Shown: positions 1-8,631, counted from the stretch's first letter. The stretch is DNA of 64,000 nucleotides from Oceanicola sp. 22II-s10i (GCF_002210105.1 NZ_AQQU01000004.1:248001-312000), one strand, 5' to 3'. Translations and numbers: made by a program. Notes: a model not told the origin generated them from the sequence alone.

Positions 1-95
1 CGCCTGTCGCCGAAGACAGCGCAACGCCGCCCGCAGCCGACGCGTCCGGCGCCGATGCCGAAGCTGGCGCATCTGCAACGGCCGGCACCGACTGA
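1..95 (+). CDS. C-terminal end of an Ala/Asp-rich protein (partial)
   Basis: The frame that begins at base 3 is open from the window edge and stops at TGA 93-95. It encodes about 30 residues dominated by Ala, Asp, Glu, Ser and Thr (it begins PVAEDSATPP and ends ATAGTD). This is a low-complexity acidic tail with no recognisable domain, so the gene cannot be named. It is clearly not the end of a sarcosine oxidase beta subunit, which matters because soxD follows downstream. A GC-rich hairpin about 35 bases after the stop looks like its terminator. The start of the gene lies outside the window. Confidence 0.55.
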   Translation, partial: PVAEDSATPPAADASGADAEAGASATAGTD

Positions 96-130
96 CACAG
101 TCCAATTGATCGCGGCGGCTGATGCCGCAG

Positions 131-158
131 GGCGGGTCCTGTCCGGGGCCCGCCTTTC
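131..158 (+). terminator. Probable terminator of the upstream partial gene
   Basis: GGCGGG (131-136) pairs with CCCGCC (149-154), with further CC/GG pairing inside, and is followed by the short T run TTTCT. It lies just after the stop at 95, so it probably ends the transcript of the Ala/Asp-rich gene. Confidence 0.5.
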
Positions 159-460
159 TCGTGCGTATGTGGCGGGCAATACGATCCACGCAAACACGGG
201 TTTTTCGGGTGGATTGACCGTTCTTAAGGAAAAATCCGCTTCTGCCGGGAACCTTTCCGTCCCCTGCGGCGTTTCGTCCATACTGCCTGGGAAGACACTG
301 GCCTCAGGTGCCGCCCGCACCGCACGGCCTGTCCATTTTCCCTTGTCCCTTACCTGTCCCTCAGGGCGGAGGTCTTTGCACCTCCGCCCCTTTTTTCGTG
401 CCCGCGCCAGTGACCTCGACCGTCCGGCGCGGCTCTCTCTCATCGTGCGGAGGTCGTGAC
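159..460 (+). other. Non-coding leader upstream of soxD, possible small RNA or attenuator
   Basis: About 300 bases without a convincing gene lie between two terminator-like hairpins and soxD. A TTGACC at 214-219 could be a -35 element, but no good -10 is visible. A very strong intrinsic terminator (364-396) ends only 65 bases before the soxD start. The segment could therefore be a free-standing small RNA, or a soxD leader whose transcription is attenuated. I compared it by eye with glycine, SAM and THF aptamers and saw no match. Confidence 0.35.
364..396 (+). terminator. Strong intrinsic terminator upstream of soxD
   Basis: A perfect 10-bp stem, GGGCGGAGGT (364-373) with ACCTCCGCCC (380-389), has a 6-nt loop and is followed by C and six T residues (391-396). 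The eight bases GCGGAGGT of its 5' arm recur exactly as the soxD ribosome-binding site at 447-454, so the 3' arm could pair with either copy. Confidence 0.85.
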
Positions 461-790
461 ATGCTCTTGCTGGAGTGTCCCTGCTGCGGCGTGACTGCCG
501 AGGAAACCGAGTTCCACGGCGGCGGCGAGGCGCATCTGAAGCGTTTCGGTCCCGGCAGTGCGGACGAGGAGTTCGAATCCTACCTGTTCCACCGCGAGAA
601 CCCGCGCGGGGTGCATTTCGAACGCTGGCGCCACGTGAACGGCTGCGGCAAGTGGTTCCACGCCGCCCGCTGCACCCAGACGCTCGAGGTGTTCGGCACC
701 TATCCCGCCCAGACCACGCGCCCGCCCGAGGACCTGCTGGCGAAGATCCGCGACAAACGGCCCGGCTGGTCGTGGAGGGACTTCGCATGA
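461..790 (+). CDS. soxD: Sarcosine oxidase delta subunit
   Basis: The product (109 aa) is the small zinc-binding subunit of heterotetrameric sarcosine oxidase, which demethylates sarcosine to glycine with tetrahydrofolate as C1 acceptor. Family signs are the N-terminal cysteine cluster CPCCG (C6, C8, C9), GGEAHLKRFGPGS, the ERWRH segment and GCGKWF. The length fits the family. ATG 461 was chosen because GCGGAGGT at 447-454 is an excellent ribosome-binding site; an earlier in-frame ATG at 308 would run through the terminator. It is first in soxDAG, 82 bp ahead of soxA with a palindromic repeat between them. The usual soxB partner upstream is absent here. N-methylglutamate dehydrogenase has a homologous subunit, but this sequence looks like the sarcosine oxidase form. 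Confidence 0.93.
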   Translation: MLLLECPCCGVTAEETEFHGGGEAHLKRFGPGSADEEFESYLFHRENPRGVHFERWRHVNGCGKWFHAARCTQTLEVFGTYPAQTTRPPEDLLAKIRDKRPGWSWRDFA

Positions 791-792
791 TC

Positions 793-846
793 CTTCATCT
801 TGCCCGAAATATGCTCGGGGGGTCCGGGGGGCAGACAGCCCCCCGG
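793..846 (+). repeat. Dispersed palindromic repeat family A, copy 1 (soxD-soxA spacer)
   Basis: It starts CTTCATCTTGCCCGAAATAT and ends in a perfect 9-bp hairpin, CCGGGGGGC (824-832) with GCCCCCCGG (838-846), loop AGACA. The same organisation recurs at 18880, 33607 and, inverted, 36412. It lies within the sox operon, where the hairpin could affect the relative amounts of soxD and soxA message. Confidence 0.8.
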
Positions 847-872
847 CTCTCCACCATCCGAGGAGCACGGAC

Positions 873-3869
873 ATGAGCACCCGCCTCGCAACCGGCGGTC
901 GCCTGATCGACCGCACACGCAGCATCGAGTTCCGTTTCAACGGCCAGCGCCTGAGCGGCCATCCGGGCGACACGCTCGCCTCGGCGCTTCTCGCGGGCGA
1001 TCGGCTGCTGTCGGGCCGCAGCTTCAAGTATCACCGCCCCCGAGGCCTCGTCGCCAGCGGGGCCGAGGAGCCGAACGCGCTCTTCGGGATCGGCGAGGGC
1101 GCCCGGTTCGAACCGAACCAGCGTGCCACCACGCAGGAGCTGTTCGACGGGCTGACGGCGAAAAGCCAGAACCACTGGCCCTCGCTCGAATTCGACATCG
1201 GCGCGGTCAACACCAAGCTGTCGCGCTTCTTCCCGGCGGGTTTCTACTACAAGACCTTCATGGGTCCGCGCGCCTTCTGGAAGCACGTCTACGAACCGAT
1301 CATCCGCCAGTCCGCAGGCCTCGGCCAGCCGCCGAAAGAGGGCGATGCCGACCGCTACGAACACTTCTACGCCTACACCGACGTGCTGGTCGTCGGCGGC
1401 GGGATCGCGGGCCTGACGGCGGCCAAGGCAGCGGCGGACAGCGGGGCCGAGGTCCTGCTGGTCGAACAGACGGCGCACTGGGGCGGCCGCGCGCCGGTGG
1501 ACGAAGACGGCGGCGAGGCCGATGTCGCGGCCCTTGTCGACGCACTGGAGGCGATGCCGAACGTCCGGATGCGTGCCCGCACCATGGGCGCGGGTGTCTA
1601 CGACCACGGCTACGTGCTGGCCTACGAACGGCTGACGGACCACACGGATGCCAAGGAAGGCCCGCGCCACCGCCTGTGGCGCATCCGTGCGGGGCAGGTG
1701 ATCACGGCGACCGGCGCGATCGAACGCCCGCTCAGCTTTGCGGGCAACGACGTGCCGGGCGTGATGCTGGCCTCCGCCGTGCGCGACTACGTAGTCAACT
1801 GGGCCGTCTCGCCCGGCGACCGGACCGTGGTCGTCACCAACAACGACGATGCCTACCGGACCGCCCTGGCGCTGCACAAGGCGGGCCTGTCGGTCCCGAT
1901 GATCCTCGACGCCCGCGCGGGCGGCGGGGGCGCACTGGCGCAGGCCGCGCGCGAGGCAGGCATCCGGGTCGAGAACGGCAAGGGCATCGCCAAGGTGCAG
2001 GGCGGCAAGCGCGTCACCGGCGTCGCCATCTGCGCGCAGGCGGGCGAAGGCGCGGTGCTGGAGACGATCCCCTGCGACGCGGTCGCCATGTCCGGCGGCT
2101 GGTCCCCGGTCGTACACCTGTGGTCGCACTGCGGCGGCAAGCTGACGTGGGACGAGGCGCAGGCGATGTTCCGTCCCGATCCCGACCGCGCGCCGACCGG
2201 CCATGACGGCAAGCCCTTCGTGATCACCGCAGGCGCGGCCTCCGGCGCGATGCAGGCGCAGGCCGCCCGCGCCGATGCCGCCGTGGCGGGCGCAATGGCC
2301 GCCGAACGCACCGGCCGCGAAGCGAGTCGCGCTGATGCGGCGCAGCCCGCATCGAGCGACGAGCACCCGATCGAACCCGTCTGGATGATGCCGCAGGGTG
2401 CGCGCTACGACCTGCGCTCCAAGGCGTTCCTCGACTACCAGAACGACGTGAAGGTCTCCGACGTCCAGCTCGCCGCGCGCGAGGGGTTCGAGAGTGTCGA
2501 ACACGCCAAGCGCTACACCACCCTCGGCATGGCGACGGATCAGGGGAAACTCAGCAACATCAACGGCCTGGCTGTGTTGTCGCAGAGCCTGTCCACCCCG
2601 ATCCCGCAGGTCGGCACCACCACCTTCCGCCCGCCCTACACGCCGATCAGCATGGGCGCGATCGCGGGCGAGGCGCGGGGCGAGATCTTCCAGCCGCTGC
2701 GGCGCACCCCGATGCACCGCTGGCACGAGGATCACGGCGCGCACTGGGAGCCCGTCGGCCACTGGCGGCGGCCATATTGCTACCCGCAGGACGGTGAAAG
2801 CCACGGCGACGCCGTCGGGCGCGAGATCAACCAGACCCGCGCGCGGGTCGGGCTGCTCGACGCCTCGACGCTGGGCAAGATCGTGGTGAAGGGGCCGGAT
2901 GCGGGGAAATTCCTCGACATGCTCTACACCAACATGATGTCGACGCTGAAACCGGGGAAATGCCGCTACGGCCTCATGTGCTCCGAAAACGGCTTCCTGA
3001 TCGACGACGGCGTGGTCGCCCGCTGGGACGAGGACACGTTCCTCTGCCACACCACCACCGGCGGGGCGGAGCGTATCCATGCCCACATGGAGGAATGGCT
3101 CCAGACCGAATGGTGGGACTGGAAGGTCTACGTCGCCAACGTGACCGAACAATATGCCCAGATTGCCGTGGTGGGCCCCAAGGCCCGCGAGGTGATCGAA
3201 AAGCTGGGGGCCGAGGGGATGGACAGCCAGACCTTCCCGTTCATGGCGTGGGAGGATCGCGATCTGGCCGGGATCAGGGCCCGCATTTACCGCATCTCCT
3301 TCTCGGGCGAGCTCAGCTACGAGATTGCCGTGCCTGCCAGCCAGGGCCTCGCCCTGTGGGAGGCGCTGATGGACGCGGGGGCCGAGTTCGGCATCACCCC
3401 CTACGGCACCGAGGCGCTGCACGTGATGCGGGCCGAGAAGGGCTTCATCATGATCGGGGACGAGACGGACGGGACGGTGATCCCGCAGGATCTCGGCCTG
3501 AACTGGGCGATCTCGAAGAAGAAGGACGACTACCTCGGCAAACGTGCGCAGGCGCGCAGCCACATGACCGACCCCAAGCGGTGGAAGCTGGTGGGGCTGG
3601 AGACGACGGACGGGTCCGTCCTGCCGGACGGCGCCTATGCCGTGGGGCAGGGGGTCAATGCCAACGGGCAGGCGATCACCATCGGGCGCGTGACCTCGAC
3701 CTACCATTCGCCGACGCTGGGGCGCGGCATCGCCATGGGGCTGGTCCTGAACGGTCCGGACCGGATGGGCGAGGTGATCGAGTTCGGCAAGATCGGCGGC
3801 GGCCGCGTGTCGGCCAAGATCGTGGACCCGGTGTTCTTCGACAAGGACGGGGAGAAACAGAATGTCTGA
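873..3869 (+). CDS. soxA: Sarcosine oxidase alpha subunit
   Basis: The product (998 aa) is the large subunit of heterotetrameric sarcosine oxidase, which binds the dinucleotide cofactors and carries the folate site. An N-terminal ferredoxin-like domain occupies about residues 12-75, with FKYHRPRG at 51-58. A Rossmann motif GGGIAG lies at 175-180, and GcvT-like aminomethyltransferase domains fill roughly residues 610-980. The length is normal for SoxA. ATG 873 follows GAGGAG. It overlaps soxG by 8 bp, so the two are probably translationally coupled. The flavin-carrying beta subunit needed for catalysis is not encoded nearby, so it must come from elsewhere in the genome, or the cluster works differently. 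Confidence 0.95.
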   Translation: MSTRLATGGRLIDRTRSIEFRFNGQRLSGHPGDTLASALLAGDRLLSGRSFKYHRPRGLVASGAEEPNALFGIGEGARFEPNQRATTQELFDGLTAKSQNHWPSLEFDIGAVNTKLSRFFPAGFYYKTFMGPRAFWKHVYEPIIRQSAGLGQPPKEGDADRYEHFYAYTDVLVVGGGIAGLTAAKAAADSGAEVLLVEQTAHWGGRAPVDEDGGEADVAALVDALEAMPNVRMRARTMGAGVYDHGYVLAYERLTDHTDAKEGPRHRLWRIRAGQVITATGAIERPLSFAGNDVPGVMLASAVRDYVVNWAVSPGDRTVVVTNNDDAYRTALALHKAGLSVPMILDARAGGGGALAQAAREAGIRVENGKGIAKVQGGKRVTGVAICAQAGEGAVLETIPCDAVAMSGGWSPVVHLWSHCGGKLTWDEAQAMFRPDPDRAPTGHDGKPFVITAGAASGAMQAQAARADAAVAGAMAAERTGREASRADAAQPASSDEHPIEPVWMMPQGARYDLRSKAFLDYQNDVKVSDVQLAAREGFESVEHAKRYTTLGMATDQGKLSNINGLAVLSQSLSTPIPQVGTTTFRPPYTPISMGAIAGEARGEIFQPLRRTPMHRWHEDHGAHWEPVGHWRRPYCYPQDGESHGDAVGREINQTRARVGLLDASTLGKIVVKGPDAGKFLDMLYTNMMSTLKPGKCRYGLMCSENGFLIDDGVVARWDEDTFLCHTTTGGAERIHAHMEEWLQTEWWDWKVYVANVTEQYAQIAVVGPKAREVIEKLGAEGMDSQTFPFMAWEDRDLAGIRARIYRISFSGELSYEIAVPASQGLALWEALMDAGAEFGITPYGTEALHVMRAEKGFIMIGDETDGTVIPQDLGLNWAISKKKDDYLGKRAQARSHMTDPKRWKLVGLETTDGSVLPDGAYAVGQGVNANGQAITIGRVTSTYHSPTLGRGIAMGLVLNGPDRMGEVIEFGKIGGGRVSAKIVDPVFFDKDGEKQNV

Positions 3870-4434
3870 CCATCGCACCCCCCTGGGCGGCGCGTCCCGC
3901 GACGGACGCGTCCGGGTCGAGGAGATGCCGCGCCGGGGCATGATCACCCTGCGCGGCGACCTGTCCGACGCGACCTTCGCGGGCACCGTGACGGCTCTGT
4001 CGGGCACAGGTATGCCCGGTCAGCGCAAGGTGGAACTGGCCGACGGCGGGCTGCTGGCGTGGATGTCGCCGGACGAACTGCTGCTGGTGATGCCACCCGA
4101 GGATGTCGCGGGCGCGCTCGACAGGATCGCCTCCGACCTCTCCGGTCAGCACCACCTTGCCGCCGAGGTCACCGACGCCCGCGCCGTCCTGCGCCTGTCG
4201 GGCGAGGATGCGGCGGTGCGCGAAACGCTCGGCAAGCTGATGCCGGTGGATTTCGCGCCGGGCGCCTTCGGGCCGGGCGACATCCGCCGCACGCGGCTGG
4301 CGCAGGTGCCGGCGGCGGTCTGGTGCGTGGCACCGGGCGATTTCGGGGTGATCTGCTTCCGCTCGGTGGCGGAGTATGTCTATGCCGCGCTGACGAATGC
4401 CGCGGCCGAGGGCGGGGCGGTCGGTCATTACTGA
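3862..4434 (+). CDS. soxG: Sarcosine oxidase gamma subunit
   Basis: The product (190 aa) is the gamma subunit of heterotetrameric sarcosine oxidase, a GcvT/YgfZ-like fold. The ATG lies 8 bp inside the end of soxA, the usual overlap for soxAG. Typical features are PRRGMITLRGDL near the N terminus, the GGLLAWMSPDELLL segment and the C-terminal FGVICFRSVAEYVYAAL. The gene ends the plus-strand sox operon; the convergent enoyl-CoA hydratase gene ends 20 bp away, with no obvious terminator in the gap. Confidence 0.9.
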   Translation: MSDHRTPLGGASRDGRVRVEEMPRRGMITLRGDLSDATFAGTVTALSGTGMPGQRKVELADGGLLAWMSPDELLLVMPPEDVAGALDRIASDLSGQHHLAAEVTDARAVLRLSGEDAAVRETLGKLMPVDFAPGAFGPGDIRRTRLAQVPAAVWCVAPGDFGVICFRSVAEYVYAALTNAAAEGGAVGHY

Positions 4435-4454
4435 CCGCCGCCCGCTGACCCGGA

Positions 4455-5252
4455 TCAGGTGCCGGTGAAGTTCGGCTTGCGCTTTTCGACGAAGGCCTTC
4501 GCCGCGTCCTTGTGATCTGCGGTCTGGCGCGACAGCGACAGGTTGATCGCTTCGCTGTCCAGCAGTTCGCCCAGCGTCGCGCCGCTCTCGATAAGGCGGA
4601 AGTTGCGCTTCATCCGGCCCATGGCCAGCGTCGGGCCGTTGGCCAGCTGCTCGCCCAGTTCGATGGCGGTTTCCAGCGCCTTGCCCGGTTCGACCGCCTT
4701 GGTGAACAGGCCCATCTCGGCCGCTTCCTTGCCCGAGACGATCGGGGACAGCATCCAGAACGCGCGCGCCTGGCTCGGGCCAATCAGCTGCGAGGCGAAG
4801 TAGGACCCGCCGTAGTCGCCCGACAGGCCGACCTTGGCGAAGGCCGAGGTGATCTTGGCGTCATCCGCGACGATCCGGAAATCGCAGGCCAGCGCGATGC
4901 CCAGACCGGCACCGGCGGCCGCGCCTTCGACGGCGCAGATCGTCGGCTTTTCCATCTCGTGCAGATTGCGCACCGATTCCATCTTCAGCCGCAGATCCTG
5001 CGCGCTTTCCTCGATGGTGACTTCACCCGCCTTGCGCGCGGCCATGCCCTTGACGTCGCCGCCCACGCAGAAATAGCCGTCCGCGCCGGTGATCACGACG
5101 CAGCGCACCGACGGGTCGCGGCGGCTGTCGGCCATGACCTCGGTCAGGCCGGTGGTCATGTCGAGGTTCAGGGCGTTCTTCGCCTCGGGGCGGTGCATCG
5201 TGACGATGCGCAGACCGCCGCGGTCTTCGACTTTCAGGTTCGGGTTATCCAT
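4455..5252 (-). CDS. Enoyl-CoA hydratase/isomerase family protein
   Basis: The product (265 aa) is a crotonase-fold enzyme, probably hydrating or isomerising an acyl-CoA. Oxyanion-hole segments are visible as YFCVGGDVKGMA and AAAGAGLGIALA. The catalytic-acid region reads GLSGDYGGSYF, as in a subgroup of enoyl-CoA hydratases. The substrate cannot be read from sequence. It is the last gene of a three-gene minus-strand operon, 27 bp after the HpcH/HpaI aldolase gene, and the intergenic gap contains an AGGAGG-like site. The partners (aldolase and ThDP enzyme) suggest a catabolic route that ends in acyl-CoA chemistry. Confidence 0.88.
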   Translation of the reverse strand: MDNPNLKVEDRGGLRIVTMHRPEAKNALNLDMTTGLTEVMADSRRDPSVRCVVITGADGYFCVGGDVKGMAARKAGEVTIEESAQDLRLKMESVRNLHEMEKPTICAVEGAAAGAGLGIALACDFRIVADDAKITSAFAKVGLSGDYGGSYFASQLIGPSQARAFWMLSPIVSGKEAAEMGLFTKAVEPGKALETAIELGEQLANGPTLAMGRMKRNFRLIESGATLGELLDSEAINLSLSRQTADHKDAAKAFVEKRKPNFTGT

Positions 5253-5279
5253 TCTCGCGTTCCTCCTTCGCGTATCTTG

Positions 5280-6047
5280 TCACTTGGGCCGGTAGGTCGC
5301 GGACAGCTCCCGCGCGCCCTTGGCCATCGCGCCCGCGTCGCTGCCGACCGCGACGAACAGCGCACCCAGCTCGATACAGCGGTGCGCGAAGTCTCCGGTG
5401 GTCAGGATGCCAGCGGGCACGCCGATCTTCTTGAGCCGGGCAATCGCGCCCTCGATGGCCTCGACCACCTCGGGGTGCATCTGGTCGCCCGGGTGGCCCA
5501 TGCTGGCCGACAGGTCCGCGGGGCCGATGAAGACGGCGTCCACGCCGTCGACGCCCGCGATCTCTTCCAGCTTCTCCAGCGCCTCGGCGGTCTCGACCTG
5601 CACGATCAGGCAGAGCTCCTCCTCGGCGCGCAGGATGTAGTCCGGCACCTGTCCGTATTTCGAGGCACGGACCGATCCGGCCACGCCCCGGATGCCGCGT
5701 GGCGGATAGCGCATGGCGGCCACCGCCTCTTCGGCCTCTTCCTTCGTCTGGACGTAGGGCACCAGTAGGGTCGTCGCACCGATGTCGAGGAAGCGCTTGA
5801 TCAGCACCTTGTCGTTCCACGCGGGGCGGACGACGGGGGCCGTCTGATGCGCGACCATGACCTGAAGCTGCGGCAGCACCGTCAGCGGGTCCGACGGCGC
5901 ATGTTCCGTGTCCAGCACCAGCCAGTCGAACCCGCAGGCGCTGAGGATCTCGGTCGGGACCGTGCCGGGGAGGGCTGTCCAGAGGCCGATCTGGCACTTG
6001 CCCGATGCCAGCCCGGCCTTGAACAGGTTCTTGGGCAGATCGGCCAT
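5280..6047 (-). CDS. HpcH/HpaI family aldolase (2-oxo-acid class II aldolase)
   Basis: The product (255 aa) belongs to the metal-dependent class II pyruvate aldolases (HpcH/HpaI), which cleave 4-hydroxy-2-oxoacids to pyruvate and an aldehyde. The expected active-site pieces are present: the His in DTEHAPSD, the Arg in RPAWND, the metal-binding Glu in QVETAEALE and the Asp in FIGPADLSASMG. The start overlaps the stop of the upstream ThDP-enzyme gene as TGATG, so the two are coupled. The true substrate is unknown; many members of this family act broadly on hydroxy-oxo acids. Confidence 0.9.
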   Translation of the reverse strand: MADLPKNLFKAGLASGKCQIGLWTALPGTVPTEILSACGFDWLVLDTEHAPSDPLTVLPQLQVMVAHQTAPVVRPAWNDKVLIKRFLDIGATTLLVPYVQTKEEAEEAVAAMRYPPRGIRGVAGSVRASKYGQVPDYILRAEEELCLIVQVETAEALEKLEEIAGVDGVDAVFIGPADLSASMGHPGDQMHPEVVEAIEGAIARLKKIGVPAGILTTGDFAHRCIELGALFVAVGSDAGAMAKGARELSATYRPK

Positions 6048-7603
6048 CAGACCAGCGCCTCGATCAGGAACGGCCCCTTGCGGGACATGGCGGTCTTGAA
6101 GAGGTCGTTGAACTGCTCCGCCGTCGACGCCGTCGCGGCCTCGACGCCCATGCCGTTCGCCAGCGACACCCAGCCGATGGCCGGATCGTCGAGGTTCAGC
6201 ATCTTGTTGGCGTTCACGCCCGGCTCGCCCGCGCCGACGTTCTTCAGCTCGCCCTGAAGGATCGCGTAACGGCGGTTGGAGAAGATCACCGTGCAGGTGT
6301 CGGTCTTTTCCCGCGCCATCGTCCAGAGCGCCTGGTTGGTGTACATGGCCGAGCCGTCGGCCTGCAGGTTCACCACCTTGCGGTCCGGGCAGGCGATGGC
6401 CGCGCCGGTCGCCAGCGGCATGCCGCCGCCGATCGCGCCGCCGGTGACCTGCAGGTGGTCATGCGGCGCCGCGCCATGGGTGAAGCCGAAGAACTCGCGT
6501 CCCGAGGTGACGGACTCGTCCGCGATGATCGCGTTCTCCGGCAGGAAGCGGCCGACCGCGCAGGCGATGGCGGCCGTGGTCAGGTCGCCGGTCATCAGGT
6601 CGGGAAGCGCGGCGTCGGGGACGGAGACCTTGGCGGTGTCCGGCAGGTTCAGCGCCTGCGCCAGCAGGTCCAGCGCTCCGGGGCCGTCGTCGGAAGGATC
6701 GGCCAGCGTCATCACCTGGCAGCCCGGCGGGATCGGGGTGGTGGGCTTGTTCGGATAGGCGAAGAATGTCACCGGGGCCTTGGCGCCGATCAGGATCAGG
6801 TGCGTCGTGCCTTCGAGGAACTTCTGCGCCAGTTCGACGACATAGGGCACCCGCTCCACCGGCACCCGGCCACGGCCGCGTTCGACGCGGGCGTTGGACT
6901 GCTGCGCGATGATCCGCGCGCCGGTCGCCTCGGCGATCTGCTGGGCACGCTCGAGGGCCCCGGCGCGGAGCGCCTTGCCCGCGAGCATCAGGACCGGCTT
7001 GCCGCCGGCCTTGAGCGCATCCACGGCCTCCTTCAGGCGGTGCCCGTCCACGCGGCTCGGCGCGCGGCGGTCGGCCATGTGGATCGGCGTGTCGTCGGGC
7101 ACGTCGGTCCAGGCGGCGTCGGCGGGCAGGATGACGGTGGTCACGCCGGTCGGCGCGTTCATCGCCTGCCCGATGGCATCGGCGGTGGCGCGGCTGACGT
7201 CCAGCGCACCGGCGATCCGGCGGACGTATTTCGACATCGGCCGGGCGAGGCTTTCGATGTCCGAGGTCAGCGGCGCGTCGTTCGGCAGGTGGTAGGAGGC
7301 GTGATCGCCCACCACGTTCACCATCGGCGTCGCGGCGCGGCGCGCGTTGTGCATGTTGGCCAGCGCGTTGGCGAGGCCCGGCCCGGTGTGCAGCAGCGTC
7401 GCCGCCGGGCGGTCGCTCATCCGGGCGTAGCCGTCGGCGGCACCGGTGACGACGCCTTCGAACAGGCCGAGGACGCAGCGCATGTTCTGCTTGCGGTCCA
7501 GCGCGGCCACGAAGTGCATTTCGGATGTGCCGGGGTTGGCGAAGCAGACATCCACTTCGTTCGCCAGCAACGTATCGCAGAGCAGGTCGGCCCCGTTTGT
7601 CAT
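6047..7603 (-). CDS. Thiamine diphosphate-dependent enzyme (acetolactate synthase/benzoylformate decarboxylase-like)
   Basis: The product (518 aa) has the three-domain fold of the POX/benzoylformate decarboxylase family: N-terminal pyrimidine-binding domain with NPGTSE (probable catalytic Glu28), central domain, and C-terminal diphosphate-binding domain with ADGSAMYT followed by FSNRRYAI. The usual GDG of the ThDP motif reads ADG, as in other proteins annotated as large-subunit acetolactate synthase of this type. No small regulatory subunit gene is present, so it is unlikely to be the biosynthetic enzyme. ATG 7603 was chosen over an in-frame ATG at 7768 because MTNGADLLCDTL begins the conserved domain. 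It leads an operon with the aldolase and hydratase genes. Confidence 0.85.
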   Translation of the reverse strand: MTNGADLLCDTLLANEVDVCFANPGTSEMHFVAALDRKQNMRCVLGLFEGVVTGAADGYARMSDRPAATLLHTGPGLANALANMHNARRAATPMVNVVGDHASYHLPNDAPLTSDIESLARPMSKYVRRIAGALDVSRATADAIGQAMNAPTGVTTVILPADAAWTDVPDDTPIHMADRRAPSRVDGHRLKEAVDALKAGGKPVLMLAGKALRAGALERAQQIAEATGARIIAQQSNARVERGRGRVPVERVPYVVELAQKFLEGTTHLILIGAKAPVTFFAYPNKPTTPIPPGCQVMTLADPSDDGPGALDLLAQALNLPDTAKVSVPDAALPDLMTGDLTTAAIACAVGRFLPENAIIADESVTSGREFFGFTHGAAPHDHLQVTGGAIGGGMPLATGAAIACPDRKVVNLQADGSAMYTNQALWTMAREKTDTCTVIFSNRRYAILQGELKNVGAGEPGVNANKMLNLDDPAIGWVSLANGMGVEAATASTAEQFNDLFKTAMSRKGPFLIEALV

Positions 7604-7740
7604 GCGTCTCTCCCTTTTTCCCGCGTTCTGTTGTCGCGCGGAGCCGCGGCGGGGTCCAGTCCCCATCTGACCTGCCGGTTGATAATATGGGTATGTGAAC
7701 GGGATGGGGTTTGCGCCGGGCGGGGCCCGTCGCGCGGGAT

Positions 7741-7773
7741 CGCCTGTGCCGGGCATCGAGCCCGGCACAGGCG
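7741..7773. repeat. Perfect palindrome, repeat family C
   Basis: CGCCTGTGCCGGGC (7741-7754) and GCCCGGCACAGGCG (7760-7773) form a perfect 14-bp stem around the loop ATCGA. It lies in the 222-bp gap between the ThDP-enzyme start and the cobS end. It has no T run, so it is not a classical terminator, though it could act as one for cobS. The core TGCCGGGC...GCCCGGCA recurs between the TRAP genes at 62879-62909. The rest of the gap should hold the promoter of the ThDP operon, but I cannot point to it. Confidence 0.65.
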
Positions 7774-7825
7774 GCCTTCGGCGGGAGTTTATCTGGCCAG
7801 ATGAAGCTGGGATCCGTTCTGGCGG

Positions 7826-8566
7826 TCAGATGGCGAGCGCGGTGAGAATGGCGATCTCCGCGACCTGCTGGGTCGCGCCGAGGGTGTCGCCGGTCTGACC
7901 GCCGATCTTGCGCTTTGCGAGGGTGGCCGTGCCGAGGGCGGCGAGCAGTGTCAGGACGCAGGCGGCGAGGGCGCTGCGGAGGTCCAGCAGGATCAGGGCG
8001 ATCGCCGCGGCAATGGCGGCGGCGATCCATGCGGGGCGCGGGCCGGGGCGGCCGACCGAGCGGCTGAGACCGTCGCGGCGGGCGTGGGGCAGGGCGGTCA
8101 TGACGGCGGGCATTGCCGCGCGGGACAGCGCGCCGGCGGCGATCAGGGCGGTCCAGCCGTGACCCGCGCCGAGGATCAGCGCCAGCGCCTGCCAGCGTGC
8201 GGCCAGCGACAGGACCAGCGCCACGACGCCATAGGTGCCGATCCGGCTGTCCTTCATGATCTCCAGCCGCCGTTCGGTGGTCCAGCCGCCCCAGAAACCG
8301 TCCGCGACATCCGCCAGCCCGTCCTCATGCAATGCGCCGGTCAGGACGACGGCGGTGGCCAGCGCCACGAGTGCGGCGAGCGACGGGGGCAGGCCGAGCG
8401 ACAGGGCCAGCGCGGCCGCCGTCGCCGCCAGCGCGCCGAGAACGGCACCGGCCAGCGGGAAGGCCCAGACCCCCGAGGGGACGAGAAGGGGCGCGTTCAG
8501 CGGCAGGCGGCTGAGCAGCCCGAGGGCGGCGGCGATGTCACGCGGATGAGGTCGGGAGTCTGTCAT
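7826..8566 (-). CDS. cobS: Adenosylcobinamide-GDP ribazoletransferase (cobalamin synthase)
   Basis: The product (246 aa) joins adenosylcobinamide-GDP with alpha-ribazole(-phosphate) in the last stage of cobalamin synthesis, at the inner membrane. The signature [15 protein letters not shown] and the later [13 protein letters not shown] are typical, and the rest is a series of hydrophobic, Ala/Leu-rich membrane spans. It is transcribed divergently from cobT across 65 bp. No cobalamin riboswitch fits into that short gap. Confidence 0.93.
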   Translation of the reverse strand: MTDSRPHPRDIAAALGLLSRLPLNAPLLVPSGVWAFPLAGAVLGALAATAAALALSLGLPPSLAALVALATAVVLTGALHEDGLADVADGFWGGWTTERRLEIMKDSRIGTYGVVALVLSLAARWQALALILGAGHGWTALIAAGALSRAAMPAVMTALPHARRDGLSRSVGRPGPRPAWIAAAIAAAIALILLDLRSALAACVLTLLAALGTATLAKRKIGGQTGDTLGATQQVAEIAILTALAI

Positions 8567-8631
8567 TGGCGCTTGTTCCGGCAGGTCCGTCGGTTAGACA
8601 CGGCTGCGGCCCCAAGAGCAACGGAGTTCCC

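Noticed and set aside
159-460. Glycine or SAM riboswitch upstream of soxD
   Set aside because: A strong terminator is present, but no known aptamer consensus is visible. It was kept only as an unidentified leader.
795-4007. A 1,070-codon open frame antisense to soxA, and similar long antisense frames opposite other genes
   Set aside because: The translations are rich in Arg, His, Gly and Asp without motifs, as expected when high-GC genes are read on the other strand. The sense genes have clear family matches.
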